This document shows, piece after piece, positions 7,369 to 15,664 of a stretch of DNA of 38,145 bases. The notes beneath the pieces were generated by a model. The model saw only the letters and a list, made by a program, of their open reading frames with translations, made no database searches and was not told where the DNA came from. The DNA lies in the NCBI GenBank assembly GCA_021324415.1, contig JAJPJF010000232.1, positions 1-38,145 of the forward strand. Reading direction: 5' to 3'. The first letter of the stretch is position 1, and every line of letters starts with the position of its first letter. The translations under genes and the position numbers were made by a program. Source of the stretch: Nostocales cyanobacterium Centralia_MAG_434. Lineage in GTDB: Bacteria; Cyanobacteriota; Cyanobacteriia; Cyanobacteriales; Nostocaceae.

Positions 7369-9591
7369 ATGACTGAATTTACCAAAACCCTTTGTCCTTA
7401 CTGTGGTGTTGGTTGCGGACTAGAAGTTTCACCTCCAGCACAACATGGCAAACCAACTCATAGAGATAGCCAAGGAAATCCGATTTGGCGAGTGCGTGGT
7501 GACAAAGCACATCCATCCAATCAAGGCATGATTTGTGTCAAAGGTGCGACAATCGCTGAGTCTCTAGATAAAAACCGACTACATTACCCAATGGTACGAG
7601 ACTCTTTAACTCAGGAGTTCCGCCGGGTAAGTTGGGATGAAGCGTTTGATCTGATTACCAACCGTATTCAAACCGTACGCTTGACGACTGGACCAGAAGC
7701 AATATGTATGTACGGTTCTGGTCAGTTTCAAACCGAGGACTACTATGTCGCTCAGAAGCTAATGAAAGGGTGTTTGGGTAGCAATAACTTTGATGCTAAC
7801 TCTCGCCTCTGTATGTCTAGTGCTGTAGCTGGCTACATTCAAAGTTTTGGCTCAGATGGTCCTCCATGTTGCTACGACGATTTAGAACTGACCGATTGTG
7901 CATTTTTAATTGGCACAAATGCGGCTGAATGTCATCCAATTGTTTTCAACCGACTGGAGAAATATCACAAAAAGAACCGCAAAGTCAAAATGATTGTGGT
8001 CGATCCACGTCATACACAAACAGCCCAAGCTGCTGATCTACATCTTGCAATTCGTCCTGGTACAGATATTGATTTGTTGAATGGTATTGCTCACTTGTTA
8101 ATGCGCTGGCAATACGTAGATCTTGGGTTTGTTGACGAGTGTACTAGTAACTTCCCTGCATATGCTGAGGTGATTCGGCACTATTCCCCAGAGGTCGTGG
8201 CACATCGATGTGGGATCAGTGTTGAAGATTTAGAAAAAGCAGCTCGCTACTGGGGTGAATCTAAGCAGGTGTTGTCCTTGTGGTCAATGGGTGTCAATCA
8301 ATCCTCAGAAGGCACAGCTAAGGTAAGAACTATTATTAATTTGCACCTGATGACTGGACAGATTGGCAAGCCTGGTGCAGGACCTTTCTCGCTCACAGGT
8401 CAGCCCAACGCCATGGGAGGACGGGAAGCAGGAGGTCTAGCACACTTGTTGCCGGGTTACCGATTAGTGAAAAATAGCCAGCATCGAGCAGAAGTTGAGG
8501 AGTTTTGGGGACTTAAGCCTGGACAGATCTCTCCTCATCCTGGTCTTTGTACCTGGGAGATGATGACTGGCTTGGAAAATGGCACAGTCGGGTTATTGTG
8601 GATTGCTGCTACCAATCCTGCTGTCAGCATGCCAGATTTGGAACGAACTAAGAAGGCATTGTTGCGATCGCCTTTTACAATTTACCAAGACGCCTACTAC
8701 CCAACAGAAACTGCCGCTTACGCGCACGTCCTGTTACCTGCTGCCCAATGGAGTGAGAAAACAGGCGTGATGACAAATTCTGAAAGGATAGTCACCTTAT
8801 GTCCCGCATTCCGCCAACCACCAGGTGAAGCTAAGGCAGACTGGGAAATTTTTGCTGAAGTTGGACGTAGATTAGGCTTTGTCCAAGAGTTTGCCTTTGC
8901 TAACTCCAGAGAAGTTTATGCCGAATTTGTCCAACTAACACGCGAGCGCCCTTGCGATATGACAGGTATCACTCATGAGCGATTGATGAGTGAGGGTGCA
9001 ACTCAATGGCCATGCCCGCATAAGAGTTATGAGTTAGGAGTGAGGAGTGAGGAATTAAAATCTTCTATTCCTAACTCCCCTAAACGGCTTTACACTGATT
9101 TAGTGTTTCATACTCCTGACAAACGAGCGCGGTTTGGGGCGTATCACTCGCGGGGACTCGCAGAACCACCAGACCCCAATTATCCGTTTATTCTGACAAC
9201 TGGAAGAGTTTACGGACACTGGCACACCCAGACACGTACTGGTCGGATTGAAAAAATTCGCTCCTTGCATCCTGAGCCGTTTATTGAGATTCATCCTCGT
9301 GATGCTGCTAGGTTAGGGATTGAACATCAGCAATTGGTCGAGGTACGGTCGCGTCGAGGTAGTGCTAGATTTCCTGCAGTTGTGACAAAGGCGATCGCAC
9401 CTGGTACAGTTTTTGTCCCAATGCATTGGGGTGCACTGTGGGCAGATCATGCAGAAGCTAACGCCCTTACCCATTCAGAATCTTGCCCCGACTCTGGTCA
9501 ACCGGAATTAAAAGCCTGTGCTGTCCAGCTAGTGCCAGTGACAGCCGAGTTAACAATTAATAGCTATCAGTTGCAACCCTCAGAATGTTAA
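7369..9591 (+). CDS. narB: Ferredoxin-nitrate reductase, molybdenum cofactor enzyme
   Basis: Reduces nitrate to nitrite in the cytoplasm with electrons from ferredoxin. The 740-residue protein is a member of the molybdopterin bis-MGD family. The N-terminal [4Fe-4S] ligands are CPYCGVGC (Cys9, Cys12, Cys16) plus Cys56 in GMICVKG; the likely Mo ligand is Cys148 in [13 protein letters not shown]. The C-terminal molybdopterin dinucleotide-binding domain begins near [19 protein letters not shown]. Residues about 553-571 ([18 protein letters not shown]) are encoded by an intergenic-type repeat inserted in frame, which probably forms a surface loop before the C-terminal domain. It is the third gene of the nir operon; no clear Shine-Dalgarno sequence precedes ATG 7369. 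Confidence 0.96.
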   Translation: MTEFTKTLCPYCGVGCGLEVSPPAQHGKPTHRDSQGNPIWRVRGDKAHPSNQGMICVKGATIAESLDKNRLHYPMVRDSLTQEFRRVSWDEAFDLITNRIQTVRLTTGPEAICMYGSGQFQTEDYYVAQKLMKGCLGSNNFDANSRLCMSSAVAGYIQSFGSDGPPCCYDDLELTDCAFLIGTNAAECHPIVFNRLEKYHKKNRKVKMIVVDPRHTQTAQAADLHLAIRPGTDIDLLNGIAHLLMRWQYVDLGFVDECTSNFPAYAEVIRHYSPEVVAHRCGISVEDLEKAARYWGESKQVLSLWSMGVNQSSEGTAKVRTIINLHLMTGQIGKPGAGPFSLTGQPNAMGGREAGGLAHLLPGYRLVKNSQHRAEVEEFWGLKPGQISPHPGLCTWEMMTGLENGTVGLLWIAATNPAVSMPDLERTKKALLRSPFTIYQDAYYPTETAAYAHVLLPAAQWSEKTGVMTNSERIVTLCPAFRQPPGEAKADWEIFAEVGRRLGFVQEFAFANSREVYAEFVQLTRERPCDMTGITHERLMSEGATQWPCPHKSYELGVRSEELKSSIPNSPKRLYTDLVFHTPDKRARFGAYHSRGLAEPPDPNYPFILTTGRVYGHWHTQTRTGRIEKIRSLHPEPFIEIHPRDAARLGIEHQQLVEVRSRRGSARFPAVVTKAIAPGTVFVPMHWGALWADHAEANALTHSESCPDSGQPELKACAVQLVPVTAELTINSYQLQPSEC
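9031..9077. repeat. Repeat element inserted in narB
   Basis: GAGTTAGGA (9031-9039) and TCCTAACTC (9069-9077) are perfect inverted arms flanking GTGAGGAGTGAGGAATT... of the intergenic short-repeat type. The insert of about 57 bases keeps the narB frame open and contains no stop. Confidence 0.75.
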
Positions 9592-9641
9592 GCTGCTAGG
9601 TATATGGGAAGAGTACACAACAAGTTTTCCCAAATCTAGCA

Positions 9642-9779
9642 ATGGAACAAAAGAAAAGATCCCCTCCTCGATATCACAACGAACCAAGCAATGTGTTAAT
9701 GGACGATGACTTGCAGTATTGCTGCAAGACCTGTCTTTTTTCTTTTTTACCCCATAGAGCAAATCTATGGGGTTTTTGA
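9642..9779 (+). CDS. Possible 45-residue small protein after narB
   Basis: ATG 9642 opens a 45-codon frame ending TGA at 9777-9779. It begins MEQKKRSPPRYHNEPSN and contains a cysteine cluster (QYCCKTC, about residues 25-31). I do not recognise it. There is no Shine-Dalgarno sequence and its second half runs through two hairpins that look like transcription terminators, so translation is doubtful. The charged, Cys-bearing first 30 residues look protein-like enough to record it. Confidence 0.25.
   Translation: MEQKKRSPPRYHNEPSNVLMDDDLQYCCKTCLFSFLPHRANLWGF
9710..9748 (+). terminator. First terminator-like hairpin after narB
   Basis: CTTGCAG (9710-9716), loop TATTG and CTGCAAG (9722-9728) make a perfect 7-bp stem; ACCTGT and then a long T-rich run (9735-9748) follow. 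It lies 119 bases after the narB stop. Confidence 0.6.
9750..9777 (+). terminator. Rho-independent terminator of the nir operon
   Basis: CCCCATAGA (9750-9758), loop GCAAA and TCTATGGGG (9764-9772) form a perfect 9-bp stem followed directly by five T. It is the strongest terminator in this part of the window and separates the nirA-nrtP-narB operon from the PsiE-like gene. Confidence 0.88.
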
Positions 9780-9818
9780 ATTTGTATTTGGTTGTTACTT
9801 TAAATGGAGGCTAGGCAA

Positions 9819-10277
9819 ATGAAGAGATTTCTAAGGCGAATTATAGAAGCTACTAAAGATGAACAATTTATGCACCAAATTGAAAATGTAGAGGTAATAG
9901 TTTCTAAGATTTTATCTCTTTTTATGGTGCTAGTCATTTTAGTGTCAATTGTGGAATTAGGTCTTTTTCTATTCAAAGAATTATTTAATTTATCATCCCA
10001 TGATTTCCATAATAAATTATTTGAAATTTTTGGTTTATTCTTAAATCTTTTAATTGCTTTGGAAATTTTGGAAAATATCACAGCTTATTTGCGAAAACAT
10101 GTTTTTCAAGTTGAGTTAGTTATTGTCACTTCTTTAATTGCGGTTTCTAGAAAAATTATTATTCTTGATTTAGAAAAAGTCCCAGGGATGGGTATCATTG
10201 GTTTAGGAGTTGCTATTCTTGCTTTATCTATAAGTTATTGGATTATTCGTCGTAGCAACGCCAAGAATTATGATTGA
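9819..10277 (+). CDS. PsiE-like small integral membrane protein
   Basis: A 152-residue protein with four predicted membrane segments (roughly residues 27-50, 67-87, 102-122 and 128-147 from this start). The segment YLRKHVFQVELVIVTSLIAV followed by SRKIIILD is typical of the phosphate-starvation-inducible PsiE family, whose biochemical role is unknown. ATG 9819 is chosen over the in-frame ATG at 9804 because GGAGG (9806-9810) lies 8 bases ahead of 9819. It sits between the nir operon terminator and the nitrate-reductase-associated protein, on the same strand and only 18 bases from the latter, so these two are probably co-transcribed. The base composition is A/T-rich compared with the neighbours. 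Confidence 0.75.
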   Translation: MKRFLRRIIEATKDEQFMHQIENVEVIVSKILSLFMVLVILVSIVELGLFLFKELFNLSSHDFHNKLFEIFGLFLNLLIALEILENITAYLRKHVFQVELVIVTSLIAVSRKIIILDLEKVPGMGIIGLGVAILALSISYWIIRRSNAKNYD

Positions 10278-10295
10278 ACAGGAATTGCACTGTAT

Positions 10296-10748
10296 ATGGC
10301 AATTTTTTTTGAATTTGAAACGGATTTTATCTCTTCCCTACGTTGTATTCCCATGCAGGTACGCTACAAACTTGATACTTGTGGCATTAAGTTAAAGTTA
10401 TCTGATTGGAGCCACATGACAACAGCAGAACGGGAGGCTTTGGTTGAACTACCTTGCTCTACGCCAACGGAAATTCAATCATATCGAGAGTATATTCAAC
10501 AGCTGGTATTAAAACATACTGGCAAACCAGCTAGTGAATTACCCATTGAGTTTAATCCAGCTTGGATGGATACTAACATTGTACCTACTAGTCTTCAGGA
10601 GAAAGCCAAAGAACTAGGTGTTAGTATCACACTTGAGCAATGGGCAGTATTAACTCCTTTGCAGCGTTTTGCCTTAATTAAACTGAGTCGCTCAGGACAT
10701 GAAAATCAAAACTTTCCTCATGCAATCAAAGAATTTAATTTGCTTTAA
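10296..10748 (+). CDS. Nitrate reductase associated protein
   Basis: A 150-residue soluble protein matching the small cyanobacterial family called nitrate reductase associated protein. It begins FFEFETDFISSLRCIPMQVR and continues YKLDTCGIKLKLSDW; two repeat-like halves each carry a W..L/MT..ER/QR-type segment (SDWSHMTTAEREAL and EQWAVLTPLQRFAL). The family is linked to nitrate reductase loci by position, and its biochemical role is not established. Here it lies 704 bases beyond narB with the PsiE-like gene between. The distance to the preceding stop (18 bases) suggests a shared transcript. Confidence 0.85.
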   Translation: MAIFFEFETDFISSLRCIPMQVRYKLDTCGIKLKLSDWSHMTTAEREALVELPCSTPTEIQSYREYIQQLVLKHTGKPASELPIEFNPAWMDTNIVPTSLQEKAKELGVSITLEQWAVLTPLQRFALIKLSRSGHENQNFPHAIKEFNLL

Positions 10749-10827
10749 TTTAGTCATTAGTCCTTTCTGATTAGTGACAAGGCACAAAGACCAAAAAACA
10801 AACAATAAAGAACTGGATATTAAGACA

Positions 10828-11430
10828 ATGACTGCAAAAAAAATCTTAATGCTTGTTGGCGACTATGTCGAAGATTATGAAGTGATGGTTCCCTTTCAAG
10901 CATTGGAAATGGTAGGACACAGCGTTTATGCTGTTTGCCCCAACAAAAAGGCTGGGGAAAAAGTGCGAACTGCTGTCCATGATTTTGAAGGTGATCAAAC
11001 TTATAGTGAAAAACCTGGTCACAACTTCACGTTAAATGCGACATTTGCAGAAATCGAAGCTCAAACGTATGATGCCTTGGTCATCCCTGGTGGACGTGCA
11101 CCAGAATATATCCGTCTCAACCCGATTGTGATTGAAATGACCCGCCACTTTGCCCAAGCGAATAAGCCAATTGCAGCTATTTGCCATGGTTTGCAGGTAT
11201 TGGCAGCGGCTGATGTGCTAAAAGGCAAGCGTTGTACTGCTTACCCTGCCTGCGGTCCAGACGTGTATAGTGCTGGCGGTATCTATGTAGATATCCCAGT
11301 ACATGAGGCAATAGTTGATGGTAACTTGGTTACAGCACCTGCTTGGCCTGCTCATCCTCAATGGTTGGCAGAGTTCCTCAAACTACTTGGCACTAGAATT
11401 GAGCATTTAGAAACAGTGAAAGTTAAATAA
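10828..11430 (+). CDS. DJ-1/PfpI family protein
   Basis: A 200-residue single-domain member of the DJ-1/PfpI (class I glutamine amidotransferase-like) superfamily. It has the flavodoxin-like N-terminus [20 protein letters not shown] and the nucleophile elbow [10 protein letters not shown] (Cys119, His120), with the acidic partner probably in the DYVEDYE segment. Relatives are described as proteases, chaperones or glyoxalase/deglycase-like enzymes, and the activity cannot be assigned from sequence. ATG 10828 is preferred to the GTG at 10774 because conserved family sequence starts right there; the upstream 18 codons are low-complexity and polar. Confidence 0.85.
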   Translation: MTAKKILMLVGDYVEDYEVMVPFQALEMVGHSVYAVCPNKKAGEKVRTAVHDFEGDQTYSEKPGHNFTLNATFAEIEAQTYDALVIPGGRAPEYIRLNPIVIEMTRHFAQANKPIAAICHGLQVLAAADVLKGKRCTAYPACGPDVYSAGGIYVDIPVHEAIVDGNLVTAPAWPAHPQWLAEFLKLLGTRIEHLETVKVK

Positions 11431-11606
11431 CCCAAGAATATTAGCAGTACAGTTCTGTTAACACTAAAACAGAAACCACAATTGTTCTTAACTGGCCTTA
11501 GCAGAGAGTAGAGCTATAGTGTATGTAGCTATTCTGCTATAAATGTGGCTTAAGTTAAGTTCTACTGCAATTATTTTAGTGATTAGTTTAGAAAGACTGT
11601 GACTCG

Positions 11607-13007
11607 ATGACCGGCAAAAACGCAAGACAGAATGCATTGCTGCGGCTAGTGTCTGGTAATGGAGCGGCACTTGGAACAGAATCTCGCTACTTGCTTCCTC
11701 CAAGTAAAGAGGTAGTTATCGGACGCGATCCTAGCTGCGAAGTTGTCTTAGATGCCATGATGTGTCGAATGGTATCCCGTCGTCATGCCGTAGTTCGTCC
11801 ACTCTCTTCATCCCCAGATGGTGAAGATGGTTGGATACTTTGTGATCTCAATAGCGCTAATGGCACTTATCTAAATGGAAAACGTCTAGAAGGCTGTCAA
11901 AAATTGATTTCAGGTGACCTTATCACTTTAGCTCAAGATGGCCCAGAACTCATTTTTGAGTACGAAGATAACGCTCAAGCTACCGAGCTTAACAAAGCAG
12001 CAGTTAGACCACTTCCACCAGCTAATCACTATCTAACACCCGCGCCTACAACAAGCCATGTTTCACCGCCAGCTTTAGACTCCATTAGCTTCACACAACT
12101 GTTTCCTATTATTTCCACTGGTAAAGATTTAACTCGTAAAGCTTATCTTATACCAGGAATGATTACAGTAACATTTGTGGTGTTAATGTTTGCGACAATA
12201 GAGCAACCACAAGTCAATCAGATTATTGTAGCTACTTTTATAGCGTTGGCTGCATATTACTTCTTCATTTATTTATTGTGTGGTAAGCATAAACCTTGGT
12301 GGGTGCTGCTGGCTTCAGCATTAACTACGATGCTGATTTTGCTCAGTCCCATATTAGAGCTATTTTTTTTCGTGTTTCGCGTTATTTTACCTGGTAGCCT
12401 ACCAGCAAATCAGGAATCTATTACCTTCACAGAACTGCTTGTGCGAATGTTTTTTGGCGCAGGTTTGATGGAAGAATTACTGAAAGCGTTGCCCATATTG
12501 GGAGCATATCTCCTCGCCAAATCATTACCATCTCCTTGGAAAGAGCGCATCGGTGTATGGGAACCGTTGGATGGGATTCTTTTGGGTACAGCTTCTGCTG
12601 TGGGCTTTACACTGTTAGAAACTCTTGGACAATATGTACCACAATTCAGTCAAACTATTGCACAACAGGCAGGGCTTGGAGATGGTCTGTTGGCAGGGTT
12701 TCGATTGTTAATACCAAGAATTCTGGGCTCATTGCCTGGACATATGGCTTACAGTGGCTATTTGGGGTATTTTATTGGCTTGGCTGTGCTTAAGCCAACT
12801 AAAAGTTTGCAGATTCTGCTAGTTGGGTATCTAACTGCAGCTGGACTTCACGCTTTGTGGAATGCAACAGGAGTGATCAATGGTTTATTGCTGGTGATTG
12901 TTGGAGTGTTGTCTTACGCTTTTTTGATGGCAGCAATTCTTAAGGCGCGAGCACTATCACCAACGCGATCACAAAATTTTGCAACTCGCTTTCTTGGGCC
13001 GAAGTAA
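11607..13007 (+). CDS. FHA domain fused to a PrsW-type intramembrane protease
   Basis: A 466-residue fusion. Residues about 12-115 are a forkhead-associated domain with the phosphothreonine-binding signatures IGRD (Gly39-Arg40), SRRH (57-60) and NSANGTYLNG (Asn85-Gly86). A Pro/Thr linker follows, then about eight membrane segments. The membrane part carries the PrsW/CAAX-protease-like residues: EELLK (Glu289-Glu290), GHMAYS (His379) and LHALWNA (His415, Asn419). PrsW family members cleave membrane-bound regulators such as anti-sigma factors; here the FHA domain probably recruits a threonine-phosphorylated partner on the cytoplasmic side. Its stop faces the stop of the 229-residue unknown gene, 43 bases away, in convergent orientation. 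Substrate unknown. Confidence 0.85.
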   Translation: MTGKNARQNALLRLVSGNGAALGTESRYLLPPSKEVVIGRDPSCEVVLDAMMCRMVSRRHAVVRPLSSSPDGEDGWILCDLNSANGTYLNGKRLEGCQKLISGDLITLAQDGPELIFEYEDNAQATELNKAAVRPLPPANHYLTPAPTTSHVSPPALDSISFTQLFPIISTGKDLTRKAYLIPGMITVTFVVLMFATIEQPQVNQIIVATFIALAAYYFFIYLLCGKHKPWWVLLASALTTMLILLSPILELFFFVFRVILPGSLPANQESITFTELLVRMFFGAGLMEELLKALPILGAYLLAKSLPSPWKERIGVWEPLDGILLGTASAVGFTLLETLGQYVPQFSQTIAQQAGLGDGLLAGFRLLIPRILGSLPGHMAYSGYLGYFIGLAVLKPTKSLQILLVGYLTAAGLHALWNATGVINGLLLVIVGVLSYAFLMAAILKARALSPTRSQNFATRFLGPK

Positions 13008-13050
13008 GAGTGGGAAAGCTCAGAACAATCAATCATGCTACACTTGAGCT

Positions 13051-13740
13051 TCAGGCTTCTTTTTGAGAACTATTGAGTAGATTGAGAGTATAGTAGGCGA
13101 TCGCCACAGTTGCTTTGGCTTGTTCAATTTCTGACAAAGCTGTCCACTCACGGTCATCTACATTATTCAGTACAGATTCTAAGTTTTGGGTTTCACCACT
13201 GCGCATGGCGTAAGCATATGGGCGCGCTAGCACTAGCAGATCTTCTATTCCCCAAGTTGGCAACACAGATTGAGCACAGTCAATAAGTTGTTCACTAATT
13301 GATTGTTTGTGGTTAAAAACCTCGGCCGCTTTACGAACGATCAGATTGAGCCAGTGAGAGGGTATGCTTGAGCCAAAGCTAGTTTGTAAATTCTCTTTAA
13401 GTGTTGTTACAGTAGTTTGAATGATAGTACTATTATCAAGCTGTCTATGATTTGACCACAATGTATCTAGCTGGTTGTAAAAAGTTTGTGAACGTGCAGT
13501 TAGTTCTTCATCCAACACATCTTGTATGAGACATTGCTGTTCTAGTTCGACGAAATAACTTTCTGATTCTTCATCAGCTGGATTCCACGGATAGCTCGCA
13601 TCATCATATCTAAGCAAATCTTCTAAGAACTCTAAATTTAGTTGTGATGGTGATGCGTGGAAATTTGAGGATAGTTGCTTGTTCGGGTTTGCAGGCATGA
13701 GTAAAGTGTTGGATTCTGAAGTGTTGAGTTTGTTAATCAT
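13051..13740 (-). CDS. Unknown 229-residue protein downstream of CHAT-FHA gene
   Basis: I do not recognise this protein. It has no signal peptide or membrane segment. The N-terminal 45 residues are polar and Asn/Ser-rich, followed by an acidic segment (FLEDLLRYDD, ADEESESYFVELEQQ) and then an all-alpha region with Leu-rich helices to the end. ATG 13740 is chosen because GGGAGAGG lies 5-6 bases upstream; the in-frame TTG at 13755 would place that ribosome-binding site inside the gene. It follows the CHAT-FHA gene on the same strand after 145 bases. Its position suggests a soluble partner or substrate of the CHAT or PrsW protease, which is inference only. Confidence 0.75.
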   Translation of the reverse strand: MINKLNTSESNTLLMPANPNKQLSSNFHASPSQLNLEFLEDLLRYDDASYPWNPADEESESYFVELEQQCLIQDVLDEELTARSQTFYNQLDTLWSNHRQLDNSTIIQTTVTTLKENLQTSFGSSIPSHWLNLIVRKAAEVFNHKQSISEQLIDCAQSVLPTWGIEDLLVLARPYAYAMRSGETQNLESVLNNVDDREWTALSEIEQAKATVAIAYYTLNLLNSSQKEA

Positions 13741-13885
13741 TTTGTCCTCTCCCAATAATTTCTTTTGCGGTAGTTACAGCTACATGCGCAGTAACCCATT
13801 TTCCGCAAAAAGATTTGATTTTGCCACGGTAAAATTACTCTTGTGGTTTTGGGTAAGGAGCGATGAAGAATCAAGCTTTCCATCG

Positions 13886-15475
13886 TTAAACAGAGGAATC
13901 ATTGATGATAAATTCCCAAGGCAGACTTTTACTACTCCCAAATCTTAATTGCATTCCTGATTCTAGCGGAACTTCCAAACGGTGGATCTGTTGCCAACCG
14001 TTGGGTTGTAAAATCCAGGTTGTACCATAAGTAGATAAATCGTGTAAATAATATTTACGTTCTGATGTAGAACCTGTCAGATGATGACGACATAAGATTT
14101 CAGCATGACGTTTTGAAACTGATGGCTCTGGGATTACAATATCATTATCTGTTGTGCGACCAATACGGGTAATTCCTGGTCGCAACGACCAAGTTTGACC
14201 ACTAGGGGAAAGCGATCGCAAGCTAGCTGTAGGAAACTGAGAACCCAGGCCAGGCATAGAAGTATCTGGCAGTTCTGTAATTCCCTCATCAAAACTTCTA
14301 ATCAGTTCGCCATCATAGTCTGGGTGCAGGTAGAGAACTGGTAAAGTCCAAGCTGGTTGATTGAATCTATAAAGTGTCAATAGTTGCTGACGAGCCTCAG
14401 CCACCGCTTCATCAATTGGCTTGCGAGCCCGCAAAGCTTGGGTAAAAGTTTGAATAAAGCTATGACTTTCGTGGTCAGCAATTTCATCGCGCATTCCCAA
14501 GACAGCTGGGACACCTTGACGAATCAACACTTCTGCCAGGCTACTACTAGGTATAGCTTGGTGATCTACAGATGCCGGCTGTGCTCCCCAACAGGCATTG
14601 AAAACTGCTAACTTTACACCTGTACGGGTCAAAACTTGTGCTAATTCTATACCATTGAGGGTCATATCTTTTTGTAAAAAGAGCAGACCTCCGTCTGGTC
14701 CTGGCAAACCATGACCTGCGTAAAAGAAAATATTGTATAGTTTGCTATCTAAATGTTGAATTAACTCCTGTGGACTGGGTTGCAAAAGTGTTTTTACTAA
14801 GCAGGGAGCATATCCTTGTTGAGAATTACTGCCCATGAGGCTACCATGAGAAAGAGTTTTTTCTAGAAGTTCAGCTTCTTTTTCCAGTTGCAGCTTTTCA
14901 TCTTCTCCTAGAACTAGCAAAATGTTTAAAGCTTGTTCTGTTCGTAAAAACGGTAAAGGTTCGACTTCACTAGTAGTGCGGCTAAACAGCACATGTTGAA
15001 ATAAAGACATGACTGATTGACCAGGTTCACGCTGCATAATTTCCCAAGGTAGGGCAATCAGATCTGGATCGCGAATTTCCAATCGAAAGTGCAAACGTTT
15101 GTGCTGGCCCATAGCAATTCCAAGACTACGTTCGAGACTGGAAAGAATCTGGCCGTCGAACACCCAACGCCACAGGCATATTCCCAAATATTGCATCAAA
15201 CGACTACTGTAACTGGATGGCTGACCAGAAGGAGGTGAGAGCGATTCTAAGGGTAGTGGATTCAGTTGTTGCGGCAATGGTGTTGAAGAAATGTCTAAAC
15301 GACTATGGCTGGCAAACATCTGCTGCCACTCTTGCCAAACTTGAGTGAGGTGTTGGGGCCAAACACAGTCATGTAAAACGTAGCCACTGGGATAGGGAGC
15401 ATTCACCACCCAAATGGCGAAGTTGTCTGAGCCGGTGTTGATGAGACGGGAGATCGCCAGGTTTAGGGATGGCAT
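13886..15475 (-). CDS. CHAT (caspase-like) peptidase with C-terminal FHA domain
   Basis: A 529-residue soluble protein. The central region (about 160-400) is a CHAT domain of caspase clan CD. It has the catalytic His in FFYAGHG (His255), the catalytic Cys in VFNACWGAQP (Cys295), and downstream GVPAVLGMRDEIADHESHSF. The C-terminal region (about 415-525) is an FHA domain with RIGRTTDND (Gly439-Arg440), SVSKRHAEI and LSTYGTTWI. The first 150 residues have no recognised domain but are Trp-rich, with CLWRWVFDGQI. The fusion predicts a cysteine peptidase whose location or activity depends on a phosphothreonine ligand. The phosphatase gene lies upstream on the same strand, 189 bases away. Confidence 0.88.
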   Translation of the reverse strand: MPSLNLAISRLINTGSDNFAIWVVNAPYPSGYVLHDCVWPQHLTQVWQEWQQMFASHSRLDISSTPLPQQLNPLPLESLSPPSGQPSSYSSRLMQYLGICLWRWVFDGQILSSLERSLGIAMGQHKRLHFRLEIRDPDLIALPWEIMQREPGQSVMSLFQHVLFSRTTSEVEPLPFLRTEQALNILLVLGEDEKLQLEKEAELLEKTLSHGSLMGSNSQQGYAPCLVKTLLQPSPQELIQHLDSKLYNIFFYAGHGLPGPDGGLLFLQKDMTLNGIELAQVLTRTGVKLAVFNACWGAQPASVDHQAIPSSSLAEVLIRQGVPAVLGMRDEIADHESHSFIQTFTQALRARKPIDEAVAEARQQLLTLYRFNQPAWTLPVLYLHPDYDGELIRSFDEGITELPDTSMPGLGSQFPTASLRSLSPSGQTWSLRPGITRIGRTTDNDIVIPEPSVSKRHAEILCRHHLTGSTSERKYYLHDLSTYGTTWILQPNGWQQIHRLEVPLESGMQLRFGSSKSLPWEFIINDSSV

Positions 15476-15664
15476 GGATTTGAATTCGTTAGTCTAATAG
15501 GTAAAACAAATAACTTCAAATAATAATTTTAAAACGCAATTCTTTTAGGTATGTGAGTTTTTTACTCATCATGTTAGCTGTATTATTCCAAGGGTATTAC
15601 CAGTTTATCGTTTATCGATTTTTTTCTCTATACTGTTAACTGCATCATTTGTTATTGCTATTTA

